From positions 8,498,950-8,562,949 of the forward strand of contig NC_056716.1 in NCBI RefSeq assembly GCF_018831695.1: a stretch of 64,000 bases of DNA, in the 5' to 3' direction. A program made the position numbers and the translations under genes. The stretch is from Puntigrus tetrazona. Taxonomy: Eukaryota > Chordata > Actinopteri > Cypriniformes > Cyprinidae. The notes beneath the pieces were generated by a model. The model was not told where the DNA came from. It saw only the letters and a program-made list of their open reading frames with translations, and searched no databases. Of this stretch, positions 52,301 through 64,000 are shown one piece after another; within the stretch, counting starts at the first letter, position 1, and every line of letters starts with the position of its first letter.

Positions 52301-54337
52301 CCTAACATAACCTTAATGCATGTTTCAGGAGTCAACATTGATTAAGGTTTGATGATATTGCATGGTGTTCAAAATGCTTTTCGGCTGTCAGTTCTGGCTG
52401 TTTGCAGAATACAGTATCAAAGCTTAAGTGAAAAAAATTGGGAGAGCTTCACAAGAAGTGGGCTGGTGCTGGAGTCGCACATACAGGAAAAGTGGAGAGT
52501 GTAATATTACATTTGTATTATATATGTGCATGTAAGGAGGTGAATCAAAACCTGTAAATGCAATAAGACTAATCTGAGAAGGGATATCCAAAGGAACGGA
52601 AGGATTTCAAAAAGAGTAAACAAAACACAACAAGGATTGATTCTGTAGCCAGATCGGCCCGTAGTGTGGTGTGTGTCCTCATACACTACACTATGTACTT
52701 TTTAAAGACCAGGTATACTGACCTTTTAAGTTTGTTTTATTTTGTTTTGTGTTATTTTTGTACTGCTGATCAGTTGTGCAAATGTTTATCAATTATACCA
52801 ATTTGGAAACTGTTCCTGCCTGGCAAAATAAATGTTAATCTTGGTTAACTTATAATATTGCCTGAAATAACTTTTATAGTAGGTTAGTGACTTCTGAGGT
52901 TTTCTGCATTGTTGGCGTGCTAGGGTGAGTCAGATCAACGATCAATGGATGGAGCCGTCTTGAGATCTTGACTTCTGGCCACCAAACTGGCTTAGCATGC
53001 TATTACTTAGGGAACACATAAAAATTACTCTTTTTGAGTCTATTGAGGAGATGGCTGCATTAAGGTAAGCGATCTACGGGGTAGCCTCTGACTAAGACCT
53101 GGACTAGCCCAGATGTGTCATGAGTCTGTTCTGGCCAAACAAGGTCTCTAAGCGACCCAGACTCCTAACAAACGATAAGTCGAAACTAGGAAATATTATA
53201 GTTAATTAATGATCCAAATTTAATCACAACTAGAGGGATCAGCAGTTGCATTTTAATAAATATAACTAAAATCACGAAAGATTGGAGTCAGATAAAATGA
53301 TGTATAAGGTCAGTACTATAATTGGAAACACAAAAGATTAATAAATATTAGTGATTTTTAACGAGACGCAAAGAAAAGACCGAACACGCATTGACCTTCG
53401 ACCAGGGCCTCTGGATTCAGTTCTGCAGGAAAAGGGGGACCCTTACATACAGCTCAGTGGGAATGGCCTGATGACCTGAGATGTCGGTACTTGTTCCAAA
53501 AACATTGCCATTGTACATATAGGACAAGCTTCTATCTTCATCTGTTCTAAACACTGTTTGCCAATTCAGATGCACAATTTATGCATTAAAATAGAAGTAA
53601 TGTTTCAGCAGCATCTTTATTCACTGCTAAACACATCTATTTTGTCTGCTTTTGTCTGTGTGTGCATCTGGTACTCATGTATCTGGAATGCTTCATCAAT
53701 GGAAGTTATATTCACTTTAACTAAACAAGAAATATACAGTGAATTATACAATGTTAAAATTACATATATAATAAAAAAAAAAAAACGAGTTATTTCACAA
53801 TTTTGTTAATTCTGCAGTTTAATGTTCTAACACTGCAAACATTTCTATGAAGCACTACGTTTAGCTATTTATTTTTAGACTTTAAACCCATAATGAAATG
53901 TATGTTGATATATCAGCCAATAAGTTAAACATTTAAAAATTTTCCTGCACCTTATTCTCTATGAAAAAGGCCTTCCGCCATTGATTCCTGCTCGTTCTCA
54001 GGAGGCTTCTGTGTGTTGTTATTGTCCAGTGTGATGAAGGCTCCTTTTATCACCATTTTCTTCCAGGTCAAAGGGCAATCATTGAGACAAATGAGCAACA
54101 CAATGAGTGATGAACAAAAAAATCTGAAGTGGAACACGTATATCACAGTATTCTACTTGTAATTGCAACTATTATACACTGCTTACCGATAAATCACCTA
54201 GATTCATTCTGCACACGGAATTCAGAGACCATGCATTCTTGATTCAGAATATGACATTTATTGCTGCTATTATTTTCATATAGTTGCATTTCATTTGCAT
54301 GCCACTGTACTATTGTTTTGCACATAAGTCATACAGA

Positions 54338-54338
54338 T

Positions 54339-54370
<32 letters not shown>
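54338..54370. repeat. (AC)n microsatellite
   Basis: AC repeat ending in a short AT run. Confidence 0.9.
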
Positions 54371-54371
<1 letters not shown>

Positions 54372-55741
54372 AAAAATCAGATTCATTGACACAGGTTAAA
54401 TATGTTGACTTAAACAGTTCTCTCTGCCTCTTTTTGTTGTATGCCCTCTGTCCACCTCTGGTGGCAATGAGCAGAGATGCAGCCTAATGAAAAACGAGGA
54501 TGTCACTGTATTGTTGCAAGGTTAGCACACAGCCTAATGAAGAAATGCTGCGCTGGCCTGCCCTGAGGCCTGACCTGGCTCACCAAGAGAATCCAGTAGC
54601 CCAAGATAAACTACTGTAGGGGGCAAAAACCTTCTGCTGATCCACAGTACAGATGAGAAATGGGTGTACATCGTATTTGCACAATGTCTTCCATCGAGAA
54701 TGTTACGTAATATGCATCATGTATTCATAATTTTTTTTAATGGAGATGTTTTTGATTGCTTAGAAGTCAGTGAAGTGCTTCTCAGAATTTTGACACTTCC
54801 AAAATTTGCAGATTTACAGTAGCCTTAGAAGGTGACCGATCAGCTTTTTGTTTGACATGTAAGGCAGTGTTTTTCAAGAGATCAGACTTTTTTTTTTTTA
54901 AAAACAAATACTACTCCAAAGGGAGATAATAAAGGGCAATGTAGGTCGATTGAAACACAATAGAGAAAAACAAAAGGGAGAAAAAGGAAAAAAGGGGGGG
55001 AAAAAAAAGCTTGACAAATAATCAGCTACCACGGGAAGGTTGTGACATGATTCAGATGGGCACTCTGTCTCTCACGGTGCACACTGTGAGCACACAGGGG
55101 CCTCTTCTTGGCAAATGACAGCCATATTTATGATAATTTCAGCTCGATTTGTCCACGAGCTCTCAGAGCGAGGAGATAAAGAAAAAAAGTGTAAGGGGAA
55201 TTTCTCCTTGCAGTACTTTAAGGCTAACTTCCTGTCAGAAAATGGATGACATGGTGAAATGACATCTTTCTTCATGTTGATTGTTGTAGCATTAATACAT
55301 CATTTATATATATAAACATTATGCAAGAAACGTATATATGAATATTTTAATGTTTATAATGCGCACTTGATTCTGGACTGGTTTGCAGAACGTTTGAAGC
55401 CATCAATCGCATTTTGGCTCTTATTAGACAAGTGAGGATATGCTAACTGTTAAGATTGACAAGATTGACAAACCTATACTCTAAATACTCAAAATTTGCT
55501 GCTCCCAAAAATCTTAGTAAAGGTAGTTTTTAAGCTTAGGTATTGGTTACTATTATGGGAAGAATATGTGCATGCAAATGTGTGCTTTAAGTACGAATAA
55601 ATAACCAATATGTTAATAATACACATGCTAATAAGCAACTAGTTAATAGTGAGAATATGATTCAGTATAATATGACAAAAGGTCAATTAAGCTGCCAAGT
55701 TTGGGCAAAGTTCAGAAACAACTAGAGTCAGAGTCTAAAGG

Positions 55742-55778
55742 AAATGCCTGCAGTTGATAATATCAACTGCAGGCATTT
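55742..55778. repeat. 37-bp near-perfect palindrome
   Basis: Arms AAATGCCTGCAGTTGATA and TATCAACTGCAGGCATTT are perfect complements around a single central A. There is no loop for a miRNA hairpin. Confidence 0.9.
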
Positions 55779-55868
55779 ATAAAATATTCATTATTTAATA
55801 TGAAATATGAAAATATGAATGTTACCTTTTAAAGAAGACAATTTTTAAATCATCCAAAATCATTCGTA

Positions 55869-55990
<122 letters not shown>

Positions 55991-58900
55991 TAAAGAAAAA
56001 GAAATGCAAACACTCTTTTTAACACAATAATTGTTAAGTTCTTTTAAAAACTATATGGTAAGTTAATCTATACTGAAAACACTAAAATGATATAAGCACA
56101 ACATTCTTGTTGTTTGAAAAATGTTTGAAAAATTGCAATAGATATTTATTTTTCTATTATGAAATTTGCCTGTTGAAAATATTGTCAATGACACCTCGTA
56201 CGCATGCAGATTTTCAGGTCAAAGTTCTTAATTCAAGACCGCATCAAACACCAAATTCAGCAGGGGTTTGAATTTAGAATGGTAATTCAACTGCACCAAT
56301 GCCTTACAAAGTATTACGGCCACAGGGAGGCATTATCAAAACTAGCACAGCTCTACCACCTCTCCACCTTTCACTCTGTCCCTCTCCATCCCGACGGAGA
56401 GGCAGTTTATCATCTTACCTCTGAGAGATGAGATAAGATTGAGCATGGCCATGCATCTGAATGCACTGAGTACAGGGTTCCAGAGAAGTGCACGGGGGTT
56501 AATAGTCCAGGGAGTATACCATGGCAAGTTACAGTAATATACTTGGCAGCCAGTCCTGTGTTAACCCCCCCAGGGAACTAAGGACAAGGCCTAATCTGTA
56601 TTCAGCCCTGACATTGTCTACATCTGCAATGGAACTCTCCCAAAAGACTAGAGCCCTTCACATTTTATTACTTTATGTTGATAAAGAAACAAAATCACTC
56701 GAGCCATTGTTTTTCATCGTTACCAGGGTCAAGACTGATTTGAAACATATATTTACAGTTAGTTGACGGGATAGAGGAGTTGCTTACTCTATTTGTCTTT
56801 TTGGCAACCTATAGCAATATATTGTCAGTTTATACAAGGGGTTGTAAATGTGGGACAAGAATACAATAAGGTGAGAATTAACATTATCATAGTTTATTTG
56901 TAGCCAAAATGATTTAAGATCCACTGAACGGAGGGTCAGAATAGTACTACCTCCAGGAAATTAAAAAAATGCCCACACAACTCCAATTTCAGAACAATTG
57001 GGAGGTTTTGTGAAATGCCATAAAATCAAGAATATGTTATTTGAGCAATTTATTTTTTACCTTTATTTGATTGACTAAAGTCCATGTAAAAATGTTAAAT
57101 GTGCATGTGTTTGCTGGGCATACATATTAGTATACCTTTTAGTGTGCATATCTTTCTTTCTTTTTTTTTTCTTAATTAAAAAAGGTTTTTTTGAATCTGT
57201 TCAAATGGTACATAGCTTAAAGATAAATGACCAGCCAGCACATTATGGGTTAATAAGTGACAATTTTTATTTGGTGGAACATAAACATTCAAACAAACAA
57301 TAAGTAAATTGATATCGTGACAAATGTTGTTTTATGATTATTTTATGGGAAGTGTGTCAACTTAGGTGAAAGCTGAACGAACGAACGACTGAACAAAGAA
57401 AAGAAGAAAAGAAGGAAGGAAGAAAGGATTTTGCATCCACTTTTCACAACATCATGCACGCCACTGGTCCCCATCCACATTTCAGAGAAACAGGCGACAA
57501 TAGACCTCAAGCGCCGCAAAGTGTTCTACGCAGCATTAGGATGTTATGGGCCAGTCTATTGGGAATTAGTTCCACTTCATGTAATATTCATTAAGTTAAA
57601 ACCAAACTGTCCCTGGTCACGCATTGCTGCAGTGCAGTAGTCAATCCTCTGCTCCTGTTTTGTGATACAGAATGGAGTGAAATCTATAGAGTATAGCTTT
57701 AGCCCCTCTTCTAGCCCCCGCTGTAACGCTTCCTACTATTCAGACTAATACATGCAAGTCAGAGACTGCACCGATATGTCTTTAATCTTTAACTTGTTGC
57801 CAAAGAATCTGCTTGCATTGCCAAATTTATGAGACCAAGCAAGAAAGGAAGCAAGCAAGCAAACATATACATACATACATACACACAGAAAAAAACTAAA
57901 CAAAAATAAACAACATCGTATTGGGAAATGGTATCCGTAATACAAATTCTACTCCGTCTATGTAGTATGATTTAACTTGACAGACCATCTCGATGACAGT
58001 TGTTACGACTAAGCCAATGAATTATTTGGTTCTCTCTAACAAATGCTAATTGAGCAAGATGTGAAGACATTGCGATTACACCATGATTTAATGTGCTACA
58101 TGATTTAACATGTTTAAATCAGTATTACTACCAATAAAACGTGTACAATCGCATAGAATCTTACAGCCGATAAATCGCAATCATGTACTGCAGAATTTTT
58201 GTGCAATGCCAATAAAATAAAATGAACAGAAAAGAATAAATGCAGCATTGGATTTGTGTAATTTGTCATAATTGATCTGAGACAGTTATTGGTTCTTTTT
58301 GCCCGGGTGTACTGTAGCATGTCACTGTATGTCACCGTGCCTATTATTTCTAAATTTGCCTACTGTGACTCTGCTGCGTCTCCATACTGATATGCCACCT
58401 ATATCGGACAACAAATAACACACAAAGTCTCCCACAGCCTCATTCTCAGAGCCTGCTGCTTAATACGTCTCTGAAAATGTTGCGTAAAGCACAGCTCTTT
58501 CCCATGGAGCCGTGTACAGTAACTCTCCTTCGCAAAACAAGCTGGGAGACCTAAGTGATTAATGAGCCATTGTTGTTAGAAAGTGTATCATAGTCAGAGC
58601 CGCAGAGCTTATCAAGTCTTTAGGCCCAGGCCCCTGGTGGAGATCTCTGACCCCAATGCCCTAAATCTTGATGCCATCACCTGGGTGCAGCGATAAGGCC
58701 TGCCCTTGTTTGTTCGTTTACGAGACCTGGATGGTGAGAGTTCATTCCTCCCTCCAGATAAATCATACTAGTTTTTCCTGTGGTGCACATAAGGAACAGG
58801 GTTGCGAGATACCCTGAAGTGTCAGAGAAACAGCGCTTCTGAGAAATTACAGCGCTCTGATCTTGATGCATGGTATGTTTCATAAAAATTGTGGTTATAT

Positions 58901-60235
58901 CTGAGACAGAGAGACAAATTCCAGGACAAGAGGGAGGCAGATGGAAGCCGGCATGTCCTAAAATAAAGTGGTTTGAGTTTCACTGGACCGCAACTGTTAA
59001 ATCTGGGCTGCTTTCCCACTCATTGCACAAGACGTCCTGGCTAACTGCAGAGGGAAAGTGGGGGGCAGGAAAAGACAGACAATGATAGAGAGAGAAAAAG
59101 ATATTTTTCCAGGAGCTGCTCTGAAGTATTGTGACTACAACAAAGCATGTCACGATTATTATCAAGCTCAAGATATGACCGTACACTTTTCTGTTTCTCT
59201 GTTTCTGAGCCTTGTGATGCACTTTTGTTTTTTAATCATTAAAATGAGAGCATGCAAAATTAAAAGAGAAACGGTATTATGATTATTACTGTGTGGAAAA
59301 TGTTTTGAACTCAACAGAATGTGAAATTTTATGTAAATAATCTGAGAAAGCAGTTTGTAGTAAAGGGGCTATTATGTGTGCGTTTCAGGTGTCAGTGAGT
59401 GTGAGATCTGATGAATATGATCAGAATGATCATTTCACTGTATGTGATGCCAAAATATGAATATTCAAAGTAGTCGCACTGTCAACAAGTTACTGTTAAT
59501 AATGCATTTAACATCGTTCGATTCCTTTAATGCAGCTACCACACGATCATTCTGCCATTTTAAACAGTGAAATAACAGAATCAACACACACAAGCAACAT
59601 GCTTTTTTGAAAATTAGCCATAGTTTTTGATTCTTTCTCTCATTTCTCACCCTCCCCTTGTTAGTGCTACTTAGACCAGGGTTGCCAGGTTTAACAGGTT
59701 CACTGAAAATAGTTGGCTCGGAGCGTGTTATAATTTCTTTATTTAAAAATAAGGATTAACAATATGTTTTATGAGATCTAGTGAAGTAAAAAGTAAAATC
59801 TTATGCTTAGGAATATTGTGAATAAAACTACTCCAATAGACTCTAAAGGATTCTGGACACTCCTGCTATCCACAGCAATTATCATAGTATCTTTTCTCTT
59901 TGTGTGTAAAAAGCTAAGGAACTGGTCCTGGTACACTGATAATGGTTGGTAGTATTGTATGTTGTCCATAAGATTCATGTGCTGATCAAAATCTACTGAC
60001 AATGCAGGGTGTAGGCCAAATAATTTTCACAAATGGAGTCCAGATCTTAACCCCATTGAGAATCTTTGGGATGTGAGATGAGACTTTGCGCAGTGGTCAG
60101 ACTGTCTCATCATCAGTACAAGATCTTGGTGAAAAATGAATGCAATTCTAGATGAGAATAAATTTGTGACATTGTAGAAGATCAAAATGATGCCACTGTG
60201 AAAGTGTGCCATAATTAAAGCTAAATGCGGTTCAG

Positions 60236-60480
60236 CGTGCAAATAGCAATAGTGATATGATATTTACACTGAGTGAAAATAGAATATTTTCTTAGCGTAG
60301 ATGCTATTTACGCTAAGTGCTAATAGCAGTAGATTCTATTTACACTCATTGAAAATAGCAGAATTATTTAAGTGCAAATAGCATTTTCTGCTATTTATAC
60401 AATTTATTGCAAGTGGCAGTTATTTGCACCTCAGTAATGAAGTACATTATAAAACAGAATGCAATATATTGAGTGTAAAT
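60236..60480. repeat. Array of palindromic units
   Basis: Several degenerate copies of CTATTTACACT joined to AGTGTAAATAG with one base between. Each ideal unit is itself an inverted repeat. Units lie at about 60265-60290, 60305-60330, 60338-60362 and 60370-60400. Confidence 0.7.
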
Positions 60481-60644
60481 GTTAATTTTAATTCAAATTA
60501 TTAAATAGACGCCACGGTCGACACCCTTACTGACACAACAAAGCCTTCCCTACACCTACCCTAACCCTACCCAATACTTTATTTTCAGCTTTTTGATTAT
60601 TTCTTTAATTTTTATTGAACACAAATGCTTTTCTGATGTGATTT

Positions 60645-60760
60645 GAAATTTAAAAAGGGAGAAAAAATTTGTCAGAAGGTGGATTCGAACCCATGTTGAT
60701 CGCGTCAAAACATAACTTTACCATTTAATCTGCTGAAACTGATGCCAAATGATCATCTTT
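60645..60760 (-). repeat. tRNA-like remnant
   Basis: On the minus strand, GGGTTCGAATCC (complement of 60681-60692) matches the Pol III B box GGTTCGANNCC. An A-box-like AGCAGATTAAATGGTAAAG lies about 50 bases upstream. No folded tRNA with an intact acceptor is visible. Probably part of a tRNA-derived repeat, possibly joined to the palindromic array before it. Confidence 0.5.
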
Positions 60761-61739
60761 TGTAATGATGACTATTCCAGTCACACACTGGTGGGCAGAG
60801 TTGGTGTGAATACCTTCTCTCAATAAGGTGGGCTATTTGCACTGTGTGTAGACAGAATTTATTAATCTTTAGTCTTGAATCTTAATAGCAGTCCCATAGT
60901 TCACTATGTAGTACACACTGAATGACCTCTGTTGTTCTGCAGCTAATGAGCTTGCCCGTTTAGTATTTACCTGTCTAGATTAGCTACAGGGATATTATAT
61001 ATTTATAGGCTATGTATGTGTGCAATAACAGCATCTGTTTTGGCAGCAGCAATAACAGCTGCATTCTGTACATTCTATGCATATTTACTTAAAATTAGGA
61101 TCCTACTAAATGATAACTCAAGCCTCAAGTTAAATTGATTGGATAACAGTGTTCACACTTATTGTAAATGAACTGCATTAACAGAGCAATCACATCAGAG
61201 GAATTACAGGCGTTGGCTTGTTTCAGACATACTCTTTGACACAGAAAGAACTGTGTTTACCAGCATACAGAAAAAAACATTCTTGCTTTGCTTAATATAC
61301 TTACAATAATATTTTGTCCCCAGGGATTCTGCTTGCTGCAGTTCAACCAATTTACGGAAACGTCTTGAACGGAAGAGAAAACCCATTGTGTTCTGTTTTA
61401 TATCTGTGAAGATGAATGCTAATTAATGTATATAACCAGCTACACACACTCATATACATACACAAATAAATCTGTTATAAAAAAAAAAAAACACAACATG
61501 GACAGTCTTAAGGATAGGAAGTCTCATGTTTATATTATATGTGCTTTATATTTTTCAAAGGGAGCTTTTTATTTTGAATTTAAAGAGACTGATTTTCATA
61601 CAACTAAAAAGTTAATAATGTTTCCACTGAAGGGTGGGGAGGAGGCATTACAGTGCAGTTTTTAGTGCAATCTAAAATACAAACAAACAAAGGCTTGACT
61701 TGAAACAGACTTGACTTTGCATGGCATTAACTGTCTTTT

Positions 61740-63480
61740 ACTAAGTCTGCTTCTGGTCAAGTCTAAGGAAAATACAAAGCAAAAGACATGCTCCCCTTGA
61801 CAGTATGACATGACAACCATCTTGACAGTAGGCGTCTGGTGTAGAAGTCATTATAAGTTGAGACTCTGGATTGGCAGCCATGACATGACAAGGCTCTCAT
61901 GGTGGAATGGTGAGGTTCAGGAATTGTGGACATCTTGACCGAGGAATGAGGCATGGCAATTATCTTGGCTGCGGACTCAGTTCAGTCCCCCAAGCTTCTG
62001 GCAGCCAGCTTGTGACAAGGCTCTTGAGTGGCGGACATCTTCCGAAGAGGCTCTTTGAGTGGCCGGCTTGAAGTGAGCAGGCTCTGGCTTGGCAGACATG
62101 ACATGAACAGGGTCTGGCATAGCAGACATGTTGTTAGCATGCCCTTGAGTAGCAGACATGACGTTAGCAGGTTAAATCTTGGCAGGCATGGTGTGAGCAA
62201 GTTCAGACTTGGTAGGCATGGTGTAAGCAAGACTTTTGCTGTTTAAGCATAATGTGAAGCATTCCAGACATGACGCTTTAGGTGTGCAGATGATCTGGCT
62301 TGGTGGATACAGTAGGATAGTGGGGTTCTTCATAGAATAAATAGATAGAATGTTGGTGGTCATAGTTTCTGGAATAAGCACCTGTCTGCCTTTAAATATA
62401 ACTCCTGCTTCTAAAGCGAGTTTATCTCTGAAAGGCCAATAGCTGCGTCTATGTTTCTTATCTGGCCACCCCTGATGGATGATTTCTTTTATCGCACTGG
62501 GCTTGGCGTCCTTTGCAGTCTCAGTTCTGAGAGTCTTCTGCTTGTTCAGAAAAAGTTTTTAAATTCTGCATTCAATCCATCAATGTGTTCATCAAGTTCA
62601 ATGTTTTCATTGTTTTTATGGTTTGGCAGGTGGCTGAGGGTGCCTGCAAGGATCATTTGGTTTCCAGCACAATACATGATACTGTAGTTGCATCCCTGTA
62701 TCTTGATCAGGTTTCTTTGCAGCCTGGAAGGAGCAGCATGTAGAGGTTTGTGGTCAGTTGTGAGCAAGTATGTGTGTATATCACTGCATACCATATACCA
62801 TAACAAGCATTTCTCTTTCAGTGTTGCTGTATCTTGACTTATAGGTGCAGTGAAGGCTTGTTTCCAGATGCCCCATATTTATTTTAAATGCCTCATCTTT
62901 GGGTGGTTTCACATGAATGCTGTGCATGCGTTTGCACTGATAGTAATAGAATGTGTTTTTGGTATGCATACTCTTTGATGCTATCTACAGCGATCTCATC
63001 ACTGCATGTGATCTTTGTCATCTTTGCTTGGGTTGTTGTGACTTACTCCTCCTGTGCTGGTTGGATAGCTGTTTTTGTTGTCTGCTCTTTTTACAACACT
63101 TTGCCCAGTGTCTTCTGTTACAGCACACAGAGCATGTATCATTGTATGCTGGACAGTGTCTTGTGGTTTGTGTTTTTTTCGACATATTTGTCCTCTTGTT
63201 ATAGTATGGACCTTTTCAGTGTTTGACATGCCGAATTGTTGCATCTGTTTGTTTCCAGCTGCTAAGGCTTCATACTTTCTCCCTTCTGCTAGAATATCAG
63301 CAATGGAATGGCCTTTAGGCTTGTTATAAAGGAGTACTGGCAATGATAAGCTCAATAAGACGTTCATTAAACTCAAGCTTTTGTCTGAATGAGGACATTG
63401 CTTCACTCAGATAGGGGTCAGACCAGCTCGGTAAGTGCGATGCCATTTTGTTGCATTTATCTTGTTCCCACATTAAAAGC
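61740..63480 (-). mobile_element. Decayed Ty3/gypsy-type LTR retroelement
   Basis: Minus-strand pieces in order. At 63406-62999 is a gag-end-like part (EGRKYEALAAGNKQMQQFG) followed by a stretch where a zinc knuckle would be, its cysteines mostly lost. At 62969-62546 is the RT end and RNase H-like part (RYSNTEREMLVMVYGMQ; TDHKPL; SRLQRN; LSHLPN). At about 62380-61780 is a repeat-coded accessory part. Most of the reverse transcriptase is missing between the first two pieces, and frames are broken. No LTR pair or integrase was seen. Not functional. Confidence 0.75.
61790..62255 (-). repeat. Degenerate tandem repeat inside the retroelement
   Basis: Units of about 30-33 bases containing 'ggcagacatgacatgaacagg'-like sequence recur about a dozen times. 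On the minus strand they encode repeats such as MSAMPDPVHV and MSAKPEPAHF. I associate this pattern with cyprinid LTR elements. Confidence 0.7.
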
Positions 63481-64000
63481 AGTCGTTTCCTTTTCCATGT
63501 TTTTTGTCATAATGTTACTCTGGACCTTTTAGCATTTATCATGCAGACAATGTGCTTCTTCCTGTTCCCGCACTGGCGTACAAGAGATTGTGTCGTGGAG
63601 TGAAATGGGCTCGCGCGTTGCACAGCAGCCACAGGTTATTAGATTTTTCACTTCACTGGTCATGAACACTCACGCAGTAACACTGTATTGTTTACCGCTG
63701 CCACCATGAAGTATTACTGGAAGACATTACTTTGGTAGGAACATCTTTACTAGATGATCAACACATGTTCAAATGCATAGATACTTTCACTACACGCACG
63801 TAACGTATAACGTAACACAACTTAGTATGTACTACAACACTTGGGGGAGCTTGGTATATGTAGGCACTATGGTGAGAGCAGTTGCAGTAGAAGGGTTAAC
63901 ATGTCGAGTTAGGAACTTGCCATGTCTTAGTGAGCTCATTGTGTACTATATCATATGCTGTTTTCTTTTTCAACAGTACATAAAATAATATTCTACATAT
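63481..64000. other. Window end, nothing recognised
   Basis: Mixed-composition DNA without a gene, a clear repeat or a recognisable LTR. Confidence 0.4.

Noticed and set aside
52900..53560. Possible solo LTR or other repeat
   Set aside because: The texture hints at a repeat, but I found no terminal repeats, TG...CA ends or target duplication.
55742..55778. miRNA precursor
   Set aside because: The central spacer is a single base, so there is no loop.
61740..63480. Intact, active retroelement
   Set aside because: Most of RT is deleted, frames are broken, and there is no integrase or LTR pair.

Overview
The window is vertebrate nuclear DNA, almost certainly from a cyprinid or danionid teleost. 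Genes have introns with GT/AG sites, AT-rich intergenic DNA is full of (AT)n, (CA)n and (GAAA)n runs, and several dispersed repeats have the sequence I associate with zebrafish-like genomes. A 100-N run at 28008-28107 marks a scaffold gap.

Layout. Positions 1-28007 hold no gene I can recognise: short repeats, an old retroelement piece, two CpG-rich patches (about 18.2-18.7 kb and 21.6-22.8 kb) and some low-repeat blocks that look like conserved non-coding DNA. The gene block runs from 30.5 to 48.5 kb: ppp1r3e-like (-), C16orf46-like (+), atmin (-), cenpn (-), cmc2 (+). From 48.5 to 61.7 kb there is again no gene seen, only a cyprinid MITE, a palindromic repeat array with a tRNA-like sequence, and candidate regulatory DNA. 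From 61.7 to 63.5 kb lies a decayed Ty3/gypsy-type retroelement on the minus strand.

The order and orientation cmc2 / cenpn / atmin / C16orf46 matches the human 16q23 block as I know it: cmc2 and cenpn head to head, atmin and C16orf46 tail to tail. The proteins do not form one pathway. CMC2 acts in cytochrome c oxidase assembly, CENP-N in the inner kinetochore, ATMIN in transcription of dynein light chain DYNLL1 and in DNA damage and ciliogenesis, and PPP1R3E in glycogen targeting of protein phosphatase 1. C16orf46 is uncharacterised, but a consensus RFX X-box just upstream of its first exon suggests a ciliary programme.

The most important caution is that four of the five genes carry reading-frame breaks. 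In cenpn and atmin these are nearly all single missing bases, often in short homopolymers, while splice sites and protein similarity on both sides of each break are intact. That looks more like uncorrected sequence errors than gene death, though decay of a duplicated copy cannot be excluded from this window alone. I did not find a new biological system.
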